Assembly (NCBI GenBank): GCA_020638395.1
Contig: JACKIP010000002.1
Coordinates: forward strand, 150,678 to 214,677
DNA length: 64,000 bases
Source of the DNA: Rhodospirillales bacterium
GTDB taxonomy: Bacteria; Pseudomonadota; Alphaproteobacteria; Micavibrionales; Micavibrionaceae
Reading direction: 5' to 3'
Of this stretch, positions 43,727 through 52,458 are shown piece after piece. A model generated the notes under the pieces. It was not told where the DNA came from. It searched no databases and saw nothing but the letters and a program-made list of their open reading frames with translations. Each line of letters begins with the position of its first letter. Positions within the stretch are counted from its first letter, which is position 1. The translations under genes were made by a program, and so were the position numbers.

Positions 43727-43888
43727 ATGACTGAAATGAAAAATTTGTCCCGTTTCCGGAAACTGTTCAAGAAGCCCGCAAAAAACATGTTCTGGGCGTG
43801 GATTGCCTATCAATCCATCAAAGGGACGCTGACCCTTTCCTTTATATGGATTCCGTTGATCTATGCCTGGTTCCACCACCATTCCTGA
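43727..43888 (+). CDS. 53-residue membrane peptide downstream of the FNR box
   Basis: ATG at 43727 with AGGA 9 bases upstream. The frame reads MTEMKNLSRFRKLFKKPAKN, then MFWAWIAYQSIKGTLTLSF and IWIPLIYAWFHHHS, then TGA. A basic amphipathic start is followed by one or two hydrophobic spans and a His-rich end. Small single-span peptides often accompany respiratory oxidases, but no partner is shown here. The next in-frame ATG is 43736; if transcription starts near 43735, that would give a leaderless 50-residue product. Not a family I recognise. Confidence 0.6.
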   Translation: MTEMKNLSRFRKLFKKPAKNMFWAWIAYQSIKGTLTLSFIWIPLIYAWFHHHS

Positions 43889-43984
43889 TGATCGACTTTC
43901 CCCTGAACTCAAAGTTTAGGGGGTTCTCGTAACACCGCAGAAGACTATATACATAAATGATTGTCTGCAAACAGAAGCTTCAAG

Positions 43985-45385
43985 ATGACTCATCCAAAGA
44001 ACTGCATCACCAATAAAACCTACGATGAAATACAGATCGGGGATTCGGAAACGCTCACGCGGACCCTCACCAGACAGGATATCCAACTGTTTGCCACGGT
44101 GACAGGTGACATGAACCCCGCGCATCTGGATGAGTCTTACGCCAAAACAGATATTTTTCACCAAATCGTCGGTCACGGAATGTGGACAGCTTCGATGTTT
44201 TCGGTGCTTCTGGGCATGCAATTGCCGGGGCCGGGCACATTATATCTGGAACAAACTTTGAAGTTTTTAAAGCCGGTGCATCTGGGAGATACCATCACGG
44301 CGTCGATCAAAGTCATCAAAAAAGACGACACCCACAAGCATATTACCTTTCAGACACTTTGCGCCAATGAAGCCGGTGAGCACGTGCTGGAAGGGGAAGC
44401 CATCGTTCTCGCCCCCGCAAATCAGATATGCTGGAAAGCATTACCCCTGCCGGAAATACAGATTAAAACTCCGGCGCATAACTACGAGCAGTGGCTTCTT
44501 GATAAAGCGTCAAATTTTGCCCCTCTGCGTGTCGCCGTGGTCCATCCGGTGGATATTTACTCTCTTGCGGGAGCGGTGGAAGCTGCCAGAGCAGGGATTA
44601 TAGAGCCTGTACTGGTGGGATCAGAGGATAAAATCCGGCGGGTTGCGGAAAATGCCCATATTGATCTCAACCATTATGAAATCATCTCTACCCCGCACAG
44701 TCATGCCGCGGCGGCGATGGCAGCTCAAATGGCTGCCAGAGGGGACGTCGAAGCCTTAATGAAGGGCAAGCTGCATACGGATGAGCTCATGGAAGCCGTA
44801 GTTGAGAAAGAAAACGGTCTGCGCACCGGCAGGCGTATGAGCCACGTTTTTGTGCTGGATGTGCCAAGTTATCCCAAACCACTCTTTCTGACAGATGCTG
44901 CGATCAATATCAGACCGACCCTGATGGAGAAAAAAGATATTGTGCAAAATGCCATTGATCTGTTCACGGCTTTAGAACTTGGTATTCCCAAGGTTGCGAT
45001 CCTATCGGCAGTTGAAATGGTCAGCGAGAAAATTCCTTCGACCCTTGATGCCACCGCCCTTTGCAAAATGGCCGAGCGTGGACAGATCCGGAATGGTATC
45101 ATTGACGGCCCGTTGGCTTTTGACAATGCTATTTCAAAAGAATCGGCCGAAATTAAAGGTATTGCCTCTGCCGTCGCCGGAGATGCCGATATTCTGGTTG
45201 TCCCCGATGTTGAGTCCGGTAACATGCTTTACAAGGAATTGCGGTATTTCTCCGGCGCGCAGGGGGCCGGGATCGTGCTGGGTGCCAAGGTTCCCATCAT
45301 ACTGACCAGCCGCGCAGGGGACGCCGAAAGCCGGGTGATCTCCTCGGCTCTGGCGCTTCTGTTTGCACGAAAAGAGGCCACATGA
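43985..45385 (+). CDS. Bifunctional enoyl-CoA hydratase (MaoC)/phosphate acetyltransferase
   Basis: A 466-residue fusion. Residues 1-145 are a MaoC/R-hydratase hot-dog domain, with the catalytic D42 and H47 in GDMNPAHLDE. Residues about 170-466 are a phosphate acetyl/butyryltransferase domain (VAVVHPVDIYSLAGA, VSEKIPSTLDA, ADILVVPDVESGNMLYKEL). Together with acetate kinase it would convert acyl-CoA to acyl-phosphate and then ATP. The ATG at 43985 is preferred to an upstream TTG (43961). It overlaps ackA by 4 bases (ATGA), so the two are translationally coupled. Confidence 0.94.
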   Translation: MTHPKNCITNKTYDEIQIGDSETLTRTLTRQDIQLFATVTGDMNPAHLDESYAKTDIFHQIVGHGMWTASMFSVLLGMQLPGPGTLYLEQTLKFLKPVHLGDTITASIKVIKKDDTHKHITFQTLCANEAGEHVLEGEAIVLAPANQICWKALPLPEIQIKTPAHNYEQWLLDKASNFAPLRVAVVHPVDIYSLAGAVEAARAGIIEPVLVGSEDKIRRVAENAHIDLNHYEIISTPHSHAAAAMAAQMAARGDVEALMKGKLHTDELMEAVVEKENGLRTGRRMSHVFVLDVPSYPKPLFLTDAAINIRPTLMEKKDIVQNAIDLFTALELGIPKVAILSAVEMVSEKIPSTLDATALCKMAERGQIRNGIIDGPLAFDNAISKESAEIKGIASAVAGDADILVVPDVESGNMLYKELRYFSGAQGAGIVLGAKVPIILTSRAGDAESRVISSALALLFARKEAT

Positions 45386-46410
45386 CTCCCGGCCTGATCC
45401 TCACCTGTAATGCCGGATCGAATAATACCAAACTGGCCGCATTCGACGCGGACACACTGGAACGGATCGACCACGTCTCCGTTCATAATGCTGATGAAGC
45501 GGCAGCGTGGCTCCGGCACCATCAAAACATTGTGGCGGTAGGACATCGCGTGGTCCATGGCGGCCGGTCCTTTACACATCCTGAACGCCTGACGGATTCT
45601 ACGATTGAAAAACTAGCCGGGTATATTCCACTGGCCCCGCTGCACCAGCCCGCAGCCCTTCATCTGATTGCCACCGCCCGCAGCATTCACCCAGATATAC
45701 CGCAGGTTGCCTGCTTTGATACAGCGTTTCACCACACCATGTCTGACCTGACCCGCCGTCTGCCCTTACCGGATTCCTACTATAGGGACGGCGTGTTACG
45801 TTACGGATTCCATGGCCTGTCCTATCAGCATATTGCGGACGTACTGCCGGACTATGCCCCAAAGAGCGCAGCTGGCCGTGTTATTGTTGCCCATCTGGGT
45901 GGCGGCTCTTCCGCCTGTGCAATGAAGAACCTCGCAAGCGTTGACAGCACCATGGGATTTTCGACGCTGGACGGACTGATGATGAATACACGCTGCGGCG
46001 CTCTTGACCCCGGCGTCCTGCTGTATTTGCTGGAGACAAAAGGCATGACCCTATCCACCCTGAATGACCTGCTCTATCACAATGCAGGTCTGAAGGGTGT
46101 CTCCGGCCTCAGTGAGGATATGCGGGATTTGCTGCAGCAGAATATCCCTGCTGCCCTCGACGCCATCGAGCTTTATTGCACCCTTGCCGCAAAACACATT
46201 GCCGGGCTTGTTCCGGCGATCGGCGGGCTGGAAGCTCTTGTATTCACGGGTGGGATAGGCGAAAATGCGGCCCCTGTGCGGGAAAAAATTATAAAACTAT
46301 TGCACTGGATCGGCCCGTTTGAGGTCTATATTATTCCTGCGAATGAAGAGCTGGTCATCGCACAGGCCTGCCAGAAACTGGCTTCCTCAACAACTGAAAG
46401 GAAAGCATGA
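45382..46410 (+). CDS. ackA: Acetate/propionate kinase
   Basis: Converts acetyl-phosphate and ADP to acetate and ATP. The 342-residue protein is somewhat shorter than the usual 395-400 but keeps ILTCNAGSNNTKLA, GHRVVHGGRSF, RYGFHGLSYQHI, VIVAHLGGGSSACAM, TLDGLMMNTRCGALDP and VFTGGIGENAAPVRE, including the catalytic Arg, Asp and His contexts. Missing length is mainly in the middle and N-terminal loops. Coupled to the MaoC-Pta gene and overlapping the DUF302 gene by 4 bases. Confidence 0.93.
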   Translation: MTPGLILTCNAGSNNTKLAAFDADTLERIDHVSVHNADEAAAWLRHHQNIVAVGHRVVHGGRSFTHPERLTDSTIEKLAGYIPLAPLHQPAALHLIATARSIHPDIPQVACFDTAFHHTMSDLTRRLPLPDSYYRDGVLRYGFHGLSYQHIADVLPDYAPKSAAGRVIVAHLGGGSSACAMKNLASVDSTMGFSTLDGLMMNTRCGALDPGVLLYLLETKGMTLSTLNDLLYHNAGLKGVSGLSEDMRDLLQQNIPAALDAIELYCTLAAKHIAGLVPAIGGLEALVFTGGIGENAAPVREKIIKLLHWIGPFEVYIIPANEELVIAQACQKLASSTTERKA

Positions 46411-46796
46411 TGAAATACATTGTAGATACGACCAAAACAATTGATCAGGTGTCACAAGACCTTCAGGATGCAGTAAAAGCGCACAATTTCGGGGTCCTTC
46501 ATACCTATGATTTAAAAGAAACTCTGAAAACAAAAGGCATAGACCTGCCAAATGAATGCCGCATATTTGAAATCTGCAATCCCGGACAGGCAGCGGCCGT
46601 TCTGGCAGAAGATATGGCTCTGAATATGGCGCTGCCTTGCCGGCTGTCCGTGTGGGAAACCGGAGATAACCACGTCAAAATCGGGATGATTTCCCCCGTG
46701 GACATGCTCGGACATCTGTCTGATTCGTCTGTGCTGAAGAAAATTGCAGCAGAGGTCGAAGACACAATGAAAACAATCATTCAAACCGCAAAATAA
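46407..46796 (+). CDS. DUF302 family protein
   Basis: A 129-residue cytoplasmic protein with the DUF302 pattern: MKYIVDTTKTIDQVSQDLQD at the N-terminus, NFGVLHTYDLKETLKTKG, EICNPGQAAAVL and LPCRLSVWE. Function not established; it is often found with Fe-S or redox genes. The start overlaps ackA by 4 bases (ATGATG), so it belongs to the same operon. Confidence 0.85.
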   Translation: MMKYIVDTTKTIDQVSQDLQDAVKAHNFGVLHTYDLKETLKTKGIDLPNECRIFEICNPGQAAAVLAEDMALNMALPCRLSVWETGDNHVKIGMISPVDMLGHLSDSSVLKKIAAEVEDTMKTIIQTAK

Positions 46797-46838
46797 CCCT
46801 GATTAACAGGTCCGGCCTCGGACCGAAAAGGATAAAAA

Positions 46839-47240
46839 ATGTCAGCAGATGAAAAAATTACCGCGCATATCGTGGAAACAGGCGAAAGCGATTATGCTGT
46901 CTCGATCGACGTATCCGGACACCATCTCAAGGGCGACGAACCTGTAGACGCAGGCGGCGGAAATCTTGGCCCGGCTCCCTATGATTTACTACTTGCCGCG
47001 CTGGGAGAATGCACAGCCATGACCGTCCGCTGGTATGCGATCCAGAAAGACTGGCCTCTGGAGAAGGTTGAGGTGGACCTGACCTTCCAAAAAATCGACA
47101 AGGTCGGAGTCTTTGAAAAACAGGTGCGCGTCTATGGCCCAGACCTCAGCGAGGAACAGCGCCAAAAGCTGATTGACGTCGCCGCCAAATGCCCGGTCCA
47201 AAGAACTCTGGAAGGCAAGGTCGAGATCAGGACACTCTGA
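46839..47240 (+). CDS. OsmC family peroxiredoxin-like protein
   Basis: A 133-residue protein of the OsmC/Ohr fold. The two active cysteines are expected in ALGECTAMTVRWYA (about residue 60) and ATKCPVQRTL-like AAKCPVQRTLEG (about 120). OsmC proteins reduce organic hydroperoxides. It follows DUF302 by 42 bases with AAAAGG before its ATG, probably the last gene of the FNR-linked run. Confidence 0.93.
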   Translation: MSADEKITAHIVETGESDYAVSIDVSGHHLKGDEPVDAGGGNLGPAPYDLLLAALGECTAMTVRWYAIQKDWPLEKVEVDLTFQKIDKVGVFEKQVRVYGPDLSEEQRQKLIDVAAKCPVQRTLEGKVEIRTL

Positions 47241-47357
47241 GCACACGTCAAGCCCGGGAAAGAAGAATACTCTCTGCGCACTCTGTGTCCGAAAAATTAG
47301 TTTTTATTTGGCACAATCGATATAATGTAGGAGATATTTACAGATTCAGGAATAAGA

Positions 47358-48368
47358 ATGCCGCTCTCTTCATTTGCAGAAAGCTTAAAAGGCTCAGGCT
47401 CCAGCGTGATCCTGACCGCCGCCTTAACAATTGGCGGCCCCTTTGCTCATGCCGGCGGACTGCCTGAAGGTACGCAGCCACCAGCGCCTGTCGAGCATGT
47501 GGTTTTTTATCCGGCCTCTAATTTTGGAAATTTATCCGGCACCCCCAACAGAGCAAAAACCGAAATTGTAAAGGATGGGAACTATAACCCCTCCGCTCCG
47601 TCATATGACCCGGCTCAATTGATGGACCCTGATTGGGAAGTCCTGAAACCCATCGCTCAGGAGATCGTTGAGTATCAGGAGCGGGAACGCGGCCTTTGGG
47701 ATAGATTGTTTTCTCCTCCAAAAGAGCATGTCTCACTTGAAGACCTGATGGATTTCGGTAAGAATGCGCCGAACGGCTCGGAGGCATGGGAGCTTAGAAG
47801 CCGTTTCCTGCTTGCATTTAATTTTACCGCCCGCCCCGCTTATCTGGGTACTCATTGCTATAGTTACTCTACTCAGGTTTATCATAACCCGGAAGGGCCG
47901 CTTGATCCGGGGGAGGCCGCAGGTTTTCCCTCCTTGAAACCGGAGGACATGACCGCAGAGGAAATTACACGCCGTGTTCTGGCTGATGGGAAAGATCAGG
48001 GTGTTACGCTTGTTACGGGAGACGATCTACAGCAAAAGAAAGAGGGATTTTACAAAGTCCTCCTGTTCCTCGACCAAGGAGGTGACTACCATTTTGTACA
48101 GGAAAATCAGACCGGATTCTCTTACCAGACATCAAGATCAGATGGCAGTTCTATTAAAAGAGTAGAAGATTCTTCGCAACCGGACGGAGTCCTGCGGGAT
48201 GCAAACGCGTTGAAATCCGTTGTGTTTACATATGGAGATCTGGAATACACCTACTCAGGAAACGCTTTCTGGATTCCAGAAGGAGGGCTAAAGCTCAGCC
48301 GGAAAAGCCCTGACTCCACGCTGGATTTGAAAACATCCTTATCGCCCCAGCAACGCCCTTTGCTCTAA
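47358..48368 (+). CDS. Secreted protein of unknown function with Cys/His cluster
   Basis: A 336-residue protein with an N-terminal signal-like stretch (SVILTAALTIGGPFAHAGG). The mature region contains GTHCYSYSTQVYHNPEGPL and later GDYHFVQENQTGFSY, a Cys followed about 100 residues on by His, which might be a catalytic pair of a cysteine peptidase or amidase fold; this is not established. A CAGGAATAAG ribosome binding site precedes the ATG. A TATAAT lies 32 bases upstream of the start. Neighbouring gene functions give no clue. Confidence 0.65.
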   Translation: MPLSSFAESLKGSGSSVILTAALTIGGPFAHAGGLPEGTQPPAPVEHVVFYPASNFGNLSGTPNRAKTEIVKDGNYNPSAPSYDPAQLMDPDWEVLKPIAQEIVEYQERERGLWDRLFSPPKEHVSLEDLMDFGKNAPNGSEAWELRSRFLLAFNFTARPAYLGTHCYSYSTQVYHNPEGPLDPGEAAGFPSLKPEDMTAEEITRRVLADGKDQGVTLVTGDDLQQKKEGFYKVLLFLDQGGDYHFVQENQTGFSYQTSRSDGSSIKRVEDSSQPDGVLRDANALKSVVFTYGDLEYTYSGNAFWIPEGGLKLSRKSPDSTLDLKTSLSPQQRPLL

Positions 48369-48535
48369 CAGTTTGCTGAAAAAGTGGAGCGAAAAATCTT
48401 TTGTTTCAGAAAGTTTTGAACCGCAGAGGACGCAGGGTACACAGAGAATGCTTTACGCTCATCGCGTGGACGATAAAACGATAAATTTTGAACCGCAAAA
48501 TACATTTTTCTGCGTCGTTCACACTATGGAAGCCT
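48366..48535. repeat. Dispersed repeat family A/terminator-like copy
   Basis: Starts with AACAGTTTGCTGAAAAAGT just after the preceding stop, a match to the hairpin arm after miaA. From 48415 it carries TTTTGAACCGCAGAGG and, at 48490, AAATTTTGAACCGCAAA, both typical of the dispersed repeats. No gene is visible. Confidence 0.55.
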
Positions 48536-48550
48536 CTGCAACCCCATAGA

Positions 48551-49078
48551 TCAGCTATTTTTGGCTTTTTCGATGGCGCGGCGAAATTTAACCGGGTCCG
48601 CGATCGGGGGCAAAACCACCTCGCCGACACCCATCCCGCGCACGACAACCCGGCCATAGTTGAGCAACCGTCCCATAATGCCTTGCAGAAAATTAACTCC
48701 TTCGATCCGGTCGATGGCAATTTCCCCGACATAGCGGGCAACAAGGCCACGCTTGTAAATCAGGCGGGAATTCGTCACGGCAATTTCGGTTGTGATTTTG
48801 ACAATCATCATACGGGCAAAGCCCAGCAGGCCATAGATAATCATGAAAAAGGCCAGCAGGCGCACCCCGACATGAGAATGCTGGACTGCGGAGATAAATC
48901 CGTCATCCGGCTCGCCAAAAACCCGGACCTGTATGATATAGGAGCCGATCAGAACCATGATGCACAGAACAACGCCCCAGAAAATCTGTATGATCGCGCC
49001 TAGCGTATACATCCAGTGAAACTGCCCGACATGGATCAGCTCCTCATTTTTTCCCAGTGATTGCTGTACATAATACAT
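48551..49078 (-). CDS. PH domain-containing membrane protein (YdbS-like)
   Basis: A 175-residue protein with an N-terminal peptide (MYYVQQSLGKNEELIHVGQF), two helices (TLGAIIQIFWGVVLCIMVLIGSYI and GVRLLAFFMIIYGLLGFARM, about 25-48 and 71-90) and a bacterial PH domain (ITTEIAVTNSRLIYKRGLV, AIDRIEGVNFLQ). This is the bPH_2/YdbS architecture; its biological role is unknown. It is 21 bases downstream of the phosphofructokinase gene and likely co-transcribed. Confidence 0.85.
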   Translation of the reverse strand: MYYVQQSLGKNEELIHVGQFHWMYTLGAIIQIFWGVVLCIMVLIGSYIIQVRVFGEPDDGFISAVQHSHVGVRLLAFFMIIYGLLGFARMMIVKITTEIAVTNSRLIYKRGLVARYVGEIAIDRIEGVNFLQGIMGRLLNYGRVVVRGMGVGEVVLPPIADPVKFRRAIEKAKNS

Positions 49079-49098
49079 TCAAAAATCCTGCGTCTGCT

Positions 49099-50178
49099 CT
49101 ATTCGTCTCCCAGACAGATGCCAAGCGCCCGGGCGGTCTGGACCAGTGTATCAGTTAAATCGACCTGTTGATAGGCGGCAATTGCGTCTTCAATAGCGAC
49201 ATCAACGATTTGCCGTTTTTGCCAGGCCACCATCCGGTTGAATTTCCCCTGATCGATCAGCTCAACCGCTTTGACCCCAAACGCCGTGGCCAGCAGGCGA
49301 TCATTATAGGTGGGCGGAGAGCCGCGCTGAACGTGACCGAGAACCGTTACCCGGGTTTCGGAGTTGGTCAGGTCCGCAATGCGGGAGGCAATATACTGAC
49401 CGATTCCCCCATAGCGTCTTTCGCCGCCATGATAGGTCATTTCGAATTTTTCGCCGGTTTCCGTCTTAATCGCTTCGGACACCACTACCAGCGCAAAATT
49501 GCGTCCGGAGTCTTTGACTCGCTGGATTTTTGCAGCAATTTTTTGCAGATCATATTTGATCTCCGGAATCAGGATCACATCTGCCCCGCCCGCAATGCCG
49601 CTATTCAGGGCAATATGCCCGGCATCACGGCCCATAACTTCCAGAACCATCACGCGGTCATGAGACGCCGCGGTTGGTTGCAGGCGGTCCAGCGCTTCGG
49701 TGGCGACCGACACGGCCGTGTCAAACCCGACAGAGGTTTCTGTCTGGCCAATGTCATTATCAATGGTTTTCGGAATCCCGACCATATTGATTCCGCCCTG
49801 CTTGGTCAGCTTGCTCAGAATGGCGAAAGAGCCATCGCCGCCAATCCCGACCACGGCGTCCAGCCCCAGCTTGTGAAAGCTGTCAACAATTTCGCCGGAA
49901 CGGTCCTTGGTGCTGCCATCCGGCATAGGGAAGGAAAACGGGTTGCCGCGGTTGGTCGTACCCAGAATGGTGCCTCCCTGACGCAGAACATTCCCGTCAA
50001 AATCATTCGGATGCAGGCTGCGCACCTGGGGCGGATCATAAAGAAGCCCCGCGGTTCCATCCAGAATTCCAATCGTTTCCCAGCCTTTGCGGTGGGCACT
50101 ATGAACAACGGCACGAATGACTGCATTTAGCCCGGCGCAGTCACCACCACTTGTCAAAATGCCAATACGTCTTATCAT
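49099..50178 (-). CDS. pfkA: 6-phosphofructokinase
   Basis: Phosphorylates fructose 6-phosphate. The ATG at 50178 gives MIRRIGILTSGGDCAGLNAV and 359 residues. The phosphate/nucleotide loop is GGDGSF and the catalytic block is PKTIDNDI. In the family G at the GGDG position indicates ATP and the K before TIDND is associated with pyrophosphate-type enzymes, so the donor is not certain; mixed patterns of this kind occur in enzymes annotated as ATP-dependent. Downstream blocks MEVMGRDAGHIAL and GHVQRGSPPTYNDR are intact. Confidence 0.93.
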   Translation of the reverse strand: MIRRIGILTSGGDCAGLNAVIRAVVHSAHRKGWETIGILDGTAGLLYDPPQVRSLHPNDFDGNVLRQGGTILGTTNRGNPFSFPMPDGSTKDRSGEIVDSFHKLGLDAVVGIGGDGSFAILSKLTKQGGINMVGIPKTIDNDIGQTETSVGFDTAVSVATEALDRLQPTAASHDRVMVLEVMGRDAGHIALNSGIAGGADVILIPEIKYDLQKIAAKIQRVKDSGRNFALVVVSEAIKTETGEKFEMTYHGGERRYGGIGQYIASRIADLTNSETRVTVLGHVQRGSPPTYNDRLLATAFGVKAVELIDQGKFNRMVAWQKRQIVDVAIEDAIAAYQQVDLTDTLVQTARALGICLGDE

Positions 50179-50245
50179 TTTTGCACCCGATCTTTGAAAT
50201 GAATTAAGCCCACAGTGAACAAAAGTTTCAGGCATTTGTAAAGGC

Positions 50246-52186
50246 CTAAGTGGTGAGCTCCACCTTTTCTTCGCGCTCCAGAATCGTTACAAAGTTTTCT
50301 GCGGCGCCCTGAAATGACAACTCCCCGGAGATGCCGACGGCTTTCACAGCTTGGGCATAGGAGTGCCGCAGCATTTTTTTCATGCCGTCACTCAACGGGG
50401 CTTCTGTGCGCAGCATAACCTCCAGCCGCGGGACCTGCTCAAAGGAATTGAACAGCCCGTCAATCTGCACAGAGCCCATGCGGCTGAGGTCCATATCGAA
50501 AATAAACCGGGTCTGTTTCTTTCCGGGATGGTCCTGCGACGCGTGTTCATCCTGTTTGTAGAACACCGCAATCATTTGCAGGGACAGATCTCCGGAAAAC
50601 GGGAATAACATCCCGCGCCAGTCCTGTCCGAACGTGTCAGAGGAGAGGCGCGAGAGTGTGGAAAAATCGGAGGATAACCGGTTTATAAGATCGGTCTTTC
50701 CCAGTCGTTTCAGGGCATCAAGAGGCCGCTCCCCGATCCAGCCTGATAAATCCCCGCCTTTTACCGCCATGAAGAACAACAGGAGCGCCGGAGGAATTTG
50801 TGCCGGGGTGCGGGCCGAGGGAATAAGCTGCATCATCGGCGCAGCAAGATCCGGAAATCCGGATGTTTTTAATGTCTCCAGCGCCATTTCCAGATCCGGC
50901 CATTCTCCGGGCAATGGCATAGACGGAACAGGCCGCCCGGAGAGCCGCACCCCAAGCGCAGCATCAGAAATATCTGTAACGGGCAGAGTGAATGTTGCAC
51001 CAATATCTGCTGCAACATTTTGCAAGACCAGCAAGGCAGGCAGAGTGGATGGGGAAAAGCCACGCAGAGCAATAACCACCTGCCCCACGGCAGTACGGGC
51101 AACCACCTGCGCAAACATATGATCCGGTTTTGCGACGGTGCCGTGCACCATATCCGGCAATGCTGCGAGCATTTGATGCAGGGTGGGTTTTACCCCCGTC
51201 GGCAGCAGGGACGGCGGCGCAGCAAAAGTAAAAACAGGAGTGCTTTTTTGCAGCAATAACGGAGGAGATGAAAACGAAATGGATCGCGGCAAAATCTCCA
51301 CCGCATCTGTAGAAAATGATTGCAGCAAGGTCGCGGCAGATTCTTTTATCGGAGCCGAAGGCATGACAAAGACCGGATTACGCAGGGCGGCCGGCAGAGA
51401 AAATTTCTGCAACACTTCCTGCAATCCGTCAGCTCCCTCCGATGGGAGCAAAGAACCAGGCGGGAAGGAGGACGCTGCCGGAAAAAAAGAAATCTGGGAC
51501 CGCAGAAAAGATGAGGGAGAGGTTATCAGACTTCCCGAAGCCGGAAAGGGAAGAATTTGCTGCAACATTTGCGCAATATTTTGCATCGACCCGATGGAAA
51601 GAGCCGTTCCGGGCAAAAGAGCAAATTGCAAGGAAGACATCTGGGCGGGGGACAAAGGCGCAAAGCGAAGACTTTGTCCCACCTGCAAGGCAGGTTGGTA
51701 AAAAGCTCCGAGGTCCTGTGCAGAGAGTTGCTGCGGCGCAGGCGTATAGGCCGCAGGAATTTTTTGCGGCGTATTTAATGCAATAGAATCGGAAGACAGA
51801 GATACCGGGGATGCCGCAGAGGGAGACTGAGAAGTAAGGCTCAAAGACTGGCCGGAAACGGGACGGGCGGGCAGCTTCAGCTCAACAGGTGTTCCGGGGG
51901 CCGGCAAGGGCGCATCTTTGGGATATTGTACCTCAATTTGCCCCCTGTCAGTGCGGAGAATAACTTGCTGCGTTTGGGAATCGGCACGCACCACACGCCC
52001 GGTAACAGAAGAAGCCCGTGCGTCTGCCTCTGCCTGTGCATTTTTTTGCCCCTGTTCCAGCACTTTAATCAATTCGACTGTTTGTCGTCCGGTTTCTGCG
52101 GGAGGGGGGGATGGGGGGGACTCCCCACTGCCCGCTGGCGGGGTGTGGGGAGAAACAGGCGGGGACGGAAGAATGCGGTCGGTCAT
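50246..52186 (-). CDS. FliK-like proline-rich protein, probable flagellar hook-length control family
   Basis: A 646-residue protein. The N-terminus is Pro/Ser-rich and low complexity (PPVSPHTPPAGSGESPPSPP), the middle 200-430 is Ser/Pro-rich, and the C-terminal 90 residues contain DLSRMGSVQIDGLFN and RLEVMLRTEAPLSDGMKKML, which follow the L-x2-L/M-G-x-V-x-I/V pattern of the Flg_hook domain of FliK. No signal peptide. No other flagellar genes are nearby, so the assignment is tentative; it could be a divergent FliK-like orphan. Confidence 0.55.
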   Translation of the reverse strand: MTDRILPSPPVSPHTPPAGSGESPPSPPPAETGRQTVELIKVLEQGQKNAQAEADARASSVTGRVVRADSQTQQVILRTDRGQIEVQYPKDAPLPAPGTPVELKLPARPVSGQSLSLTSQSPSAASPVSLSSDSIALNTPQKIPAAYTPAPQQLSAQDLGAFYQPALQVGQSLRFAPLSPAQMSSLQFALLPGTALSIGSMQNIAQMLQQILPFPASGSLITSPSSFLRSQISFFPAASSFPPGSLLPSEGADGLQEVLQKFSLPAALRNPVFVMPSAPIKESAATLLQSFSTDAVEILPRSISFSSPPLLLQKSTPVFTFAAPPSLLPTGVKPTLHQMLAALPDMVHGTVAKPDHMFAQVVARTAVGQVVIALRGFSPSTLPALLVLQNVAADIGATFTLPVTDISDAALGVRLSGRPVPSMPLPGEWPDLEMALETLKTSGFPDLAAPMMQLIPSARTPAQIPPALLLFFMAVKGGDLSGWIGERPLDALKRLGKTDLINRLSSDFSTLSRLSSDTFGQDWRGMLFPFSGDLSLQMIAVFYKQDEHASQDHPGKKQTRFIFDMDLSRMGSVQIDGLFNSFEQVPRLEVMLRTEAPLSDGMKKMLRHSYAQAVKAVGISGELSFQGAAENFVTILEREEKVELTT

Positions 52187-52458
52187 GATCCACGAAGCCA
52201 GCAGGAGGATAGGATAAAAAGTAAGTGTATAGAACTCTTTGCAAAAGTCAAAAATTTGTCATTTTGCACAGGCCTTCAGGTTACCAAAAATATAGCCCTT
52301 CGTCTTACTTTGCGGTTCAGAATTTAGATGGACTACACGGACGCAGGCGTGCGTGGAGGCCGTAACAGAGAGTATCTTTACCTCTTTTTCATCCTTTTCA
52401 GGCAAATTACACGAACATCTCTGTTTCTTTTTTCGCCTGAACTCTATATTAAAGCCGT
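52187..52458. repeat. Intergenic region with weak family A repeat, promoter of the RND pair
   Basis: 272 bases between divergent genes. TTTGCGGTTCAGAATTTAG near 52308 and GGACTACACGGACGCAGG near 52330 resemble the family A units. The rest probably holds the promoters of the FliK-like and efflux genes; no clear hexamer pair is identified. Confidence 0.4.

Noticed and set aside
49168..50130. 320-codon open frame antisense to pfkA
   Set aside because: Shadow of a conserved enzyme gene.
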